Source: an uncultured Lachnospiraceae bacterium
GTDB taxonomy: Bacteria > Bacillota > Clostridia > Lachnospirales > Lachnospiraceae
DNA length: 64,000 bases
Assembly (NCBI GenBank): GCA_947178125.1
Contig: CAMWXB010000004.1
Coordinates: 1-64,000 of the forward strand
Direction of reading: 5' to 3'
A model generated the notes under the pieces. That model made no database searches, was not told the DNA's origin, and worked only from the letters and a program-made list of their open reading frames with translations. This document shows, one piece after another, positions 59,734 to 64,000 of this stretch; within the stretch, counting starts at the first letter, position 1, and each line of letters starts with the position of its first letter. A program made the translations under genes and the position numbers.

Positions 59734-60702
59734 GAAAAACAGAAGAACTGTCATGGCGGCAGCGGCTGCCTGCTCCCTGCTCATGCTTTCCGGATGTGCC
59801 GCGGCTCCGATAGGAGAACACAGCGAGGTCTCCCTTCAGTTTTTTGGCCGCCATTCGAGCTACTACAGCGATTTTACCGCAGAGACGGAGGACGGCGGTT
59901 ATCGGATTCAGGGAACCGCATATCTTGGGGACGATGCGGAAAGCGGTATCGTGAGAATGAGCGCCGAGGAGGAGCAGACCGCTACGGTCGAAGGCGCGCT
60001 GGATGGAAAAAAGGGTAGTCTCCGCCTTGTGTACACCGCGGCGGACGGAACGGAGACCGTGATAGCGGAATGCGAAGACGCCTCTTATGAAGCCTTCGAC
60101 ACCAGCCTGAAGGTCACGGAAGAGGAAAGCGTGCTCAAACTTTCGGGAAACGGTGATTATGAAGTCTGCGATTTTGAGATTTTCATCGTCGGAGACGGCA
60201 TCCGCTATAATCTGGGAAAGGGCGGAAACGGAGATGCTTCGGAGGCGGTGGAATCGTTTGAGGCACCTGAAGTACCTAACGTATCTGACGCCTTCTATGA
60301 GCCGGAAATTCCGAATGAGCCTGACGTGCCTGATGCGTCGGAACTGCCGGAACTATCGGAGCTGCCGGAATTGCCGGACTGCCCGATATGCCGGATGGCC
60401 CCATCGTCGATAACTGGCCGGAGAGCATCGAATGTGTGGCCGATGGCATGAATGCGGAACCCTATCGTTTTGAACTTGTAATTGATGCGCCCGTGACCCT
60501 TTCTCTGTCCTGTGTGACAGCAGAAGGCCGGCTGCGCATACAGATCAAAGATTCCGATGAAAAAATCCTGTTCGATGAAAAGAACATCGACATGGAAGAT
60601 TTCGAAATCCCCATAGACACTCCGGACACCTGCACGGTATCCGTCTGGGCAGAGCAGTACTATGGAAAATTTGAAATCAAACCGGATAGCGTATCGAAAT
60701 AA
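59723..60702 (+). pseudogene. lipoprotein gene broken by a one-base deletion in an ELP repeat
   Basis: The N-terminus (MAFRKNRRTVMAAAAACSLLMLSGC) is a lipoprotein signal with lipobox LSGC (Cys near residue 25). A beta-rich domain follows, then a Pro/Glu-rich linker (PELSELPELP). At about 60377-60379 the frame is lost: the first frame runs on to 60451 as CPICRMAPSS..., while the other frame reads LPDMPDGPIVDNWPES and continues to 60702. Restoring one base (GACTG to GAACTG) joins PELPELPDMPDG. The C-terminal part (YRFELVIDAPVTLSLSCVTAEGRLRIQIKD...CTVSVWAEQYYGKFEIK) looks like a normal second domain. A sequencing error is possible. Confidence 0.65.
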
Positions 60703-60725
60703 CTGCAATGGACGTGAAATTGAGA

Positions 60726-60757
60726 AGCCGGACATAACGTTGTCCGGCTCCATTTAA
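60726..60757. terminator. hairpin between convergent genes
   Basis: AGCCGGACA pairs with TGTCCGGCT around ACGT-like loop bases; flanking tails are weakly T-rich. It serves the lipoprotein gene and the convergent DUF5721-like gene. Confidence 0.5.
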
Positions 60758-60762
60758 GTTCG

Positions 60763-61260
60763 TCAGGAATATACAACTTCCCGTTTATCAAGAAACTTCC
60801 CCATCGCCTTATCCCACAGTTCATCCGCGCTTTTATCCAGAATAAAAGTATGAAAAGAAGTTCCTGTCACCAGCGTCAGGCCGGTTTCGTCATATTTGAC
60901 CGTCAGGACAAATGCTTTGACCTGCTGCGGTGTAATGCCGGTATCGCCTTTTTGCAGAATCGAAGCGACATGCTCCGGGATGAGATGGAGCACAAATTTG
61001 AAAGCGCTGGGCGTGCGGTTTCCTTTGATGAGGGAGTAGCAGATGGGCCGGAGTTTTTTCCATTCGGTGAAATCATAGGGCCGTATCTCTTTATCTTCCC
61101 ATTCTTCCGCCGTATAGAAATCCCTGTTTTGCCGGCCGTCTATCTGAAAAGTATTATAAGTGCTGATAGAAGCCTCTTCGACCAGAAACAGATCAAAAGC
61201 TTCAGAGGCCAGAAATTTTCCCATAAATTGTTTGACATTTTTTATTTTAAAAGCAATCAT
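60763..61260 (-). CDS. DUF5721-like protein
   Basis: 165 aa, soluble. It starts MIAFKIKNVKQFMGKFLASEAFDLFLVEEASISTYNTFQIDGRQN, which recalls the DUF5721 family of Clostridia. No catalytic motif is evident. It is divergent from degV, sharing a 237-base spacer that holds three TTCATGAA palindromes. The function is unknown. Confidence 0.6.
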   Translation of the reverse strand: MIAFKIKNVKQFMGKFLASEAFDLFLVEEASISTYNTFQIDGRQNRDFYTAEEWEDKEIRPYDFTEWKKLRPICYSLIKGNRTPSAFKFVLHLIPEHVASILQKGDTGITPQQVKAFVLTVKYDETGLTLVTGTSFHTFILDKSADELWDKAMGKFLDKREVVYS

Positions 61261-61371
61261 TGTTAGAACTATGCTCCTCTCCCTGCTTACGAATCTTACG
61301 CAATTGTCTGCCTGCGTATTCTGTTCTTCTCTCTCAAATTCTAACCATTCCGCTCAATCCTTGTCAACTCC

Positions 61372-61455
61372 TTCATGAAAATATTCATGAAGGAAAATTT
61401 TCATGAATGAAAGTAAAGAAAATCTATTTACAGAACAAAGCATCTCGTGTTATCA
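61372..61455 (+). promoter_or_regulatory. triple TTCATGAA motif and degV promoter
   Basis: TTCATGAA occurs at 61372-61379, 61384-61391 and 61400-61407. The degV promoter is probably TTTACA (61427-61432), 17 bases, TTATCA (61450-61455). The palindromes lie just upstream of it, between divergent genes, so they may be an operator array for either gene. Confidence 0.5.
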
Positions 61456-61497
61456 TAAGTAGTAATCAAAACCATGTGGAATAGTTGCGGAGGCTTT

Positions 61498-62334
61498 ATG
61501 AAGTATAAAATTGTAGTAGACAGTTGTTGTGAATTGCCGGAAGAATATAGAGAAGACGAACGGTTCCAGTTTGTTCCGTTAGGGCTGGAAGTGGGCGATT
61601 ATCAGATTATGGATGACAGGGATTTTAATCAGGCGGAATTTCTTGCACAGGTCGCAGTCTGTCCTACATGCCCCAAATCATCCTGTCCGTCGCCGGAAAA
61701 ATATATGGAGGCATATCGCACCGAGGCAGAAAACGTCTTTGTGATCACCTTATCTTCACACCTGAGCGGCAGTTATAACAGTGCGGCGCTCGGGAAAAAC
61801 CTGTATCATGAGCAGTACGGGGAGAAAAATATCTGCATCTTCGATTCTGAATCGGCGAGTAGCGGGGAGACACAATACGCCCTGAAAGCGATGGAACTTC
61901 AGGAGAAAGGGCTTTCATTTGAAGATACCGTGAAAGAACTGGAAGCCTTCCGTGAAGAAATGAAGACCTATTTCATTCTGGATAATCTGGAAACGCTGCG
62001 GAAGAACGGAAGACTCACCGGCGTAAAGGCAATGGTCGTATCCACGTTGAATATCAAACCAATCATGTGCGGCGACCATGGTGTCATTAAGCAGAAAAGT
62101 CAGGCGGTCGGCATGAAGAAAGCGATCATCAGGCTGGCAGGCATTATGGTATCGGAAGTGCCGGATATGAAGGACAGAACGCTGATGATATCCCATTGTA
62201 ACTGTCCGGACAGAGCCGCTTTTGTAAAAAAAGAGCTGCTTGCGAGGACGGAGGTCAAAGATGTCATCATCATGGATACCGCAGGAATCAGCAGTATGTA
62301 TGCCAATGACGGCGGCGTGATCGTAACGATATGA
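61498..62334 (+). CDS. DegV family fatty-acid-binding protein
   Basis: 278-aa two-domain protein that binds fatty acyl chains (the FakB class presents them to FakA kinase). KIVVDSCCELPEE, FVITLSSHLSGSYNSA, FDSESASSGETQYALKA, LDNLETLRKNGRLTGVKA and the C-terminal DTAGISSMYANDGGVIV fit the family. A cysteine-rich stretch (CPTCPKSSCPSPEKY, about 55-70) is unusual in its density of Cys. ATG 61498 has GGAGG upstream. No fakA is adjacent. Confidence 0.9.
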   Translation: MKYKIVVDSCCELPEEYREDERFQFVPLGLEVGDYQIMDDRDFNQAEFLAQVAVCPTCPKSSCPSPEKYMEAYRTEAENVFVITLSSHLSGSYNSAALGKNLYHEQYGEKNICIFDSESASSGETQYALKAMELQEKGLSFEDTVKELEAFREEMKTYFILDNLETLRKNGRLTGVKAMVVSTLNIKPIMCGDHGVIKQKSQAVGMKKAIIRLAGIMVSEVPDMKDRTLMISHCNCPDRAAFVKKELLARTEVKDVIIMDTAGISSMYANDGGVIVTI

Positions 62335-62340
62335 ACATAG

Positions 62341-62370
62341 AAAGAGGATTCGCGATGCGAATCCTCTTTT
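62341..62370 (+). terminator. terminator of degV
   Basis: AAAGAGGATTCGC pairs with GCGAATCCTCTTT around GAT, followed by TCTTGCTTTCTT. Confidence 0.85.
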
Positions 62371-62383
62371 CTTGCTTTCTTGC

Positions 62384-62412
62384 AGCGCAAGCTGCTGAGC
62401 TTGCGCTTTTTA
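62384..62412 (-). terminator. hairpin at the end of the DUF1294 gene
   Basis: AGCGCAAGC pairs with GCTTGCGCT around TGCTGA; T-rich on the plus side. It separates degV from the convergent DUF1294 gene and probably backs up both ends. Confidence 0.55.
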
Positions 62413-62703
62413 TATGATCGCAAACTGAATCGGTGAATAAATCAGGATAATGACGATTGCAATCTGCAGAAACAGGATTGCGGGCATTCCGTAGAGGAAA
62501 TACCAGTGTCTCGTCTTGTGGTGGAACAGGTGCATGCCTATCGTCGTGCCCAGGCTTCCGCCCACAAGAGCGATGATGAACAGCGTGGATTCGGGAATCC
62601 GCCATGCCCTTTTTCTTGCTTTCCGTTTGTCGATTCCCATCATCAAAAGCCCTGTTAAATTAATGATTGCCAGATAAAGAACAATATAGGAGATAACGCC
62701 CAT
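62410..62703 (-). CDS. DUF1294 domain membrane protein
   Basis: 97-aa protein with three membrane segments. NLTGLLMMGIDKRKARKRAWRIPESTLFIIALVGGSLGTTIGMHLFHHKTRHWYF is the DUF1294 hallmark (KxxA...RIPExxLxxxAxxGGxxGxxxGMxxFxHKTRKxxF). The function is unknown. It is encoded 13 bases downstream of argG on the same strand and may be cotranscribed. Confidence 0.9.
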   Translation of the reverse strand: MGVISYIVLYLAIINLTGLLMMGIDKRKARKRAWRIPESTLFIIALVGGSLGTTIGMHLFHHKTRHWYFLYGMPAILFLQIAIVIILIYSPIQFAII

Positions 62704-62716
62704 AATACCCTTCTTT

Positions 62717-63943
62717 CTAGTTATTGGAAAGGCCTTCTGCTTCCTGCATCTTCATCGCGCGTACTTTGCTTGCCAGACCGAAGAGGTTGATAAAGCCTTC
62801 GGCATCGTGGTGGTCATACAGATCGCCTGTCGTAAAGGAGGCGATACTTTCGTTGTACAGTGAGTACGGAGAAGTCGTGCCGGCTTTGATGATATTGCCT
62901 TTGTAAAGCTTGAATTTTACTTCGCCGGTAACATATTTCTGCGTGGATTCGATAAAAGCCTGTACGGCCTCGCGGAGCGGTGTGAACCATTTTCCTTCGT
63001 ATACGATTTGGGCAAATTTATTGCCGAGGTCTGCTTTTAACGCATAAGTGTCGCGGTCGAGGATTAGTTCTTCCAACTGCTGATGCGCTTCATACAGAAT
63101 GGTTCCGCCGGGTGTTTCATATACGCCGCGGGATTTCATGCCGACAACGCGGTTTTCTACGATATCGACGATGCCGATGCCGTGCTTTCCGCCGAGTTCA
63201 TTCAGAACAGCGATGATTTCGGATACTTTCATTTTCTTGCCGTTTACGGAAGTCGGAATACCCTTTTCAAAGGTCATCGTAACATATTCACCTTCATCGG
63301 GCGCCTTCTCAGGCGTTGTGCCGAGCACTAACAGATGTTCGTAGTTCGGTTCATTGGCCGGGTCTTCCAGTTCCAGGCCTTCGTGGCTGATATGCCATAA
63401 ATTACGGTCACGGCTGTAACTGTTGTCAGCGGAAAAAGGCAGGTTGATGCCATGCTGGCGGCAATACTCGATTTCCTCTTCACGGGAATTCAGGTTCCAC
63501 TTCTCATTTCTCCATGCTGCAATGATCTTTAAATCGGGTGCGAGAGCTTTTACGGCAAGTTCGAAACGAATCTGGTCATTTCCCTTGCCCGTTGCGCCAT
63601 GGCAGATAGCCGTTGCCCCTTCCTTACGGGCAACTTCAACTAATTTTTTAGCGATAACAGGTCTTGCCATCGAAGTGCCGAGCAGATATTTGTTCTCATA
63701 AACAGCATGAGCCTGTACACAGGGAACGATAAAATCATCGCAGAATTCATCCGTTAAATCTTCCACATATAATTTGGAAGCGCCGCTGGATAACGCTCTT
63801 TCTTCCAGTCCGTCGAGTTCTTCGCCCTGTCCGCAGTTACCGCAGACGCAGATAACGTCATAATCAAAATTTTCCTTTAACCAGGGGATGATAACGGTTG
63901 TATCAAGTCCGCCCGAATAAGCAAGCACAACTTTTTCTTTCAT
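62717..63943 (-). CDS. argG: argininosuccinate synthase
   Basis: 408-aa enzyme that joins citrulline and aspartate using ATP, the penultimate step of arginine synthesis. [17 protein letters not shown] is the ATP-pyrophosphatase loop; [35 protein letters not shown] and [19 protein letters not shown] are family blocks. GGAGGAATCATT precedes ATG 63943. argH is not in the window; no arginine operator could be identified in the 57 bases upstream. Confidence 0.97.
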   Translation of the reverse strand: MKEKVVLAYSGGLDTTVIIPWLKENFDYDVICVCGNCGQGEELDGLEERALSSGASKLYVEDLTDEFCDDFIVPCVQAHAVYENKYLLGTSMARPVIAKKLVEVARKEGATAICHGATGKGNDQIRFELAVKALAPDLKIIAAWRNEKWNLNSREEEIEYCRQHGINLPFSADNSYSRDRNLWHISHEGLELEDPANEPNYEHLLVLGTTPEKAPDEGEYVTMTFEKGIPTSVNGKKMKVSEIIAVLNELGGKHGIGIVDIVENRVVGMKSRGVYETPGGTILYEAHQQLEELILDRDTYALKADLGNKFAQIVYEGKWFTPLREAVQAFIESTQKYVTGEVKFKLYKGNIIKAGTTSPYSLYNESIASFTTGDLYDHHDAEGFINLFGLASKVRAMKMQEAEGLSNN

Positions 63944-64000
63944 AATGATTCCTCCAGATTTGTAATATTTGTACTATGTATTAAAATGTTCTCCCAACAA

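Overview
The window looks like chromosomal DNA of an endospore-forming, fermentative Firmicute, most likely a gut Lachnospiraceae/Clostridia member. The support is spoVAD and spoVAE homologues, AGGAGG-type Shine-Dalgarno sites, PadR/DUF1700/DUF4097 and PspC modules, many ABC exporters, sugar-processing enzymes (GH13, GH31, GH2, cellobiose 2-epimerase, L-rhamnose isomerase) and moderate GC. I saw no rRNA, tRNA, CRISPR array, prophage or transposase gene.

Layout. 0-7.3 kb: an XPD/DinG-type helicase with an N-terminal nuclease-like domain, endonuclease IV (nfo), a DnaA-box-bearing spacer, a GT-C-like membrane protein and a GH13 amylase. 7.4-13.1 kb: a leader region (two overlapping small ORFs and a terminator) in front of three ABC exporter genes, arranged like a drug-induced attenuation operon. 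13.3-17.7 kb: cellobiose 2-epimerase, a small ferredoxin-like protein, then a PadR-DUF1700-DUF4097-PspC envelope module with a palindromic operator. 17.7-22.8 kb: an ECF S component, then MarR plus a second heterodimeric ABC exporter. 23-24.7 kb: a CmpB-like membrane protein and a DUF362 protein. 24.8-26.9 kb: an AT-rich restriction-modification remnant with an intact YhdJ-like adenine methyltransferase and a decayed endonuclease. 27-33 kb: two sigma-factor loci, one with a bacitracin-type ABC exporter, the other with a membrane-anchored propeller-like anti-sigma candidate. 33-40 kb: GH31 alpha-glucosidase, aspS, an AraC regulator and L-rhamnose isomerase. 40-45.6 kb: an FtsX-type ABC exporter with its own two-component system. 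46-49.7 kb: a YitT protein, a SUV3-like helicase and a phosphopantetheinyl transferase. 50-55.8 kb: spoVAD, corrinoid-linked small proteins, a GH2 enzyme, RidA, shikimate kinase, spoVAE. 56-57.5 kb: an HTH protein plus a HipA-like kinase-fold protein. 57.6-60.7 kb: a sigma-factor operon with an apparent ATA start and a frameshifted lipoprotein. 60.8-64 kb: a DUF5721-like protein, DegV, DUF1294 and argG.

The most unusual content is intergenic. One repeat family (four copies, one cut by the window edge) has a conserved folded core between 50-60 bp inverted arms. The arms are nearly perfect within a copy but differ completely between copies. A second family forms three-way-junction folds whose stems change sequence while keeping base pairing. 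Both families draw on a shared set of small hairpin modules reused across the window.
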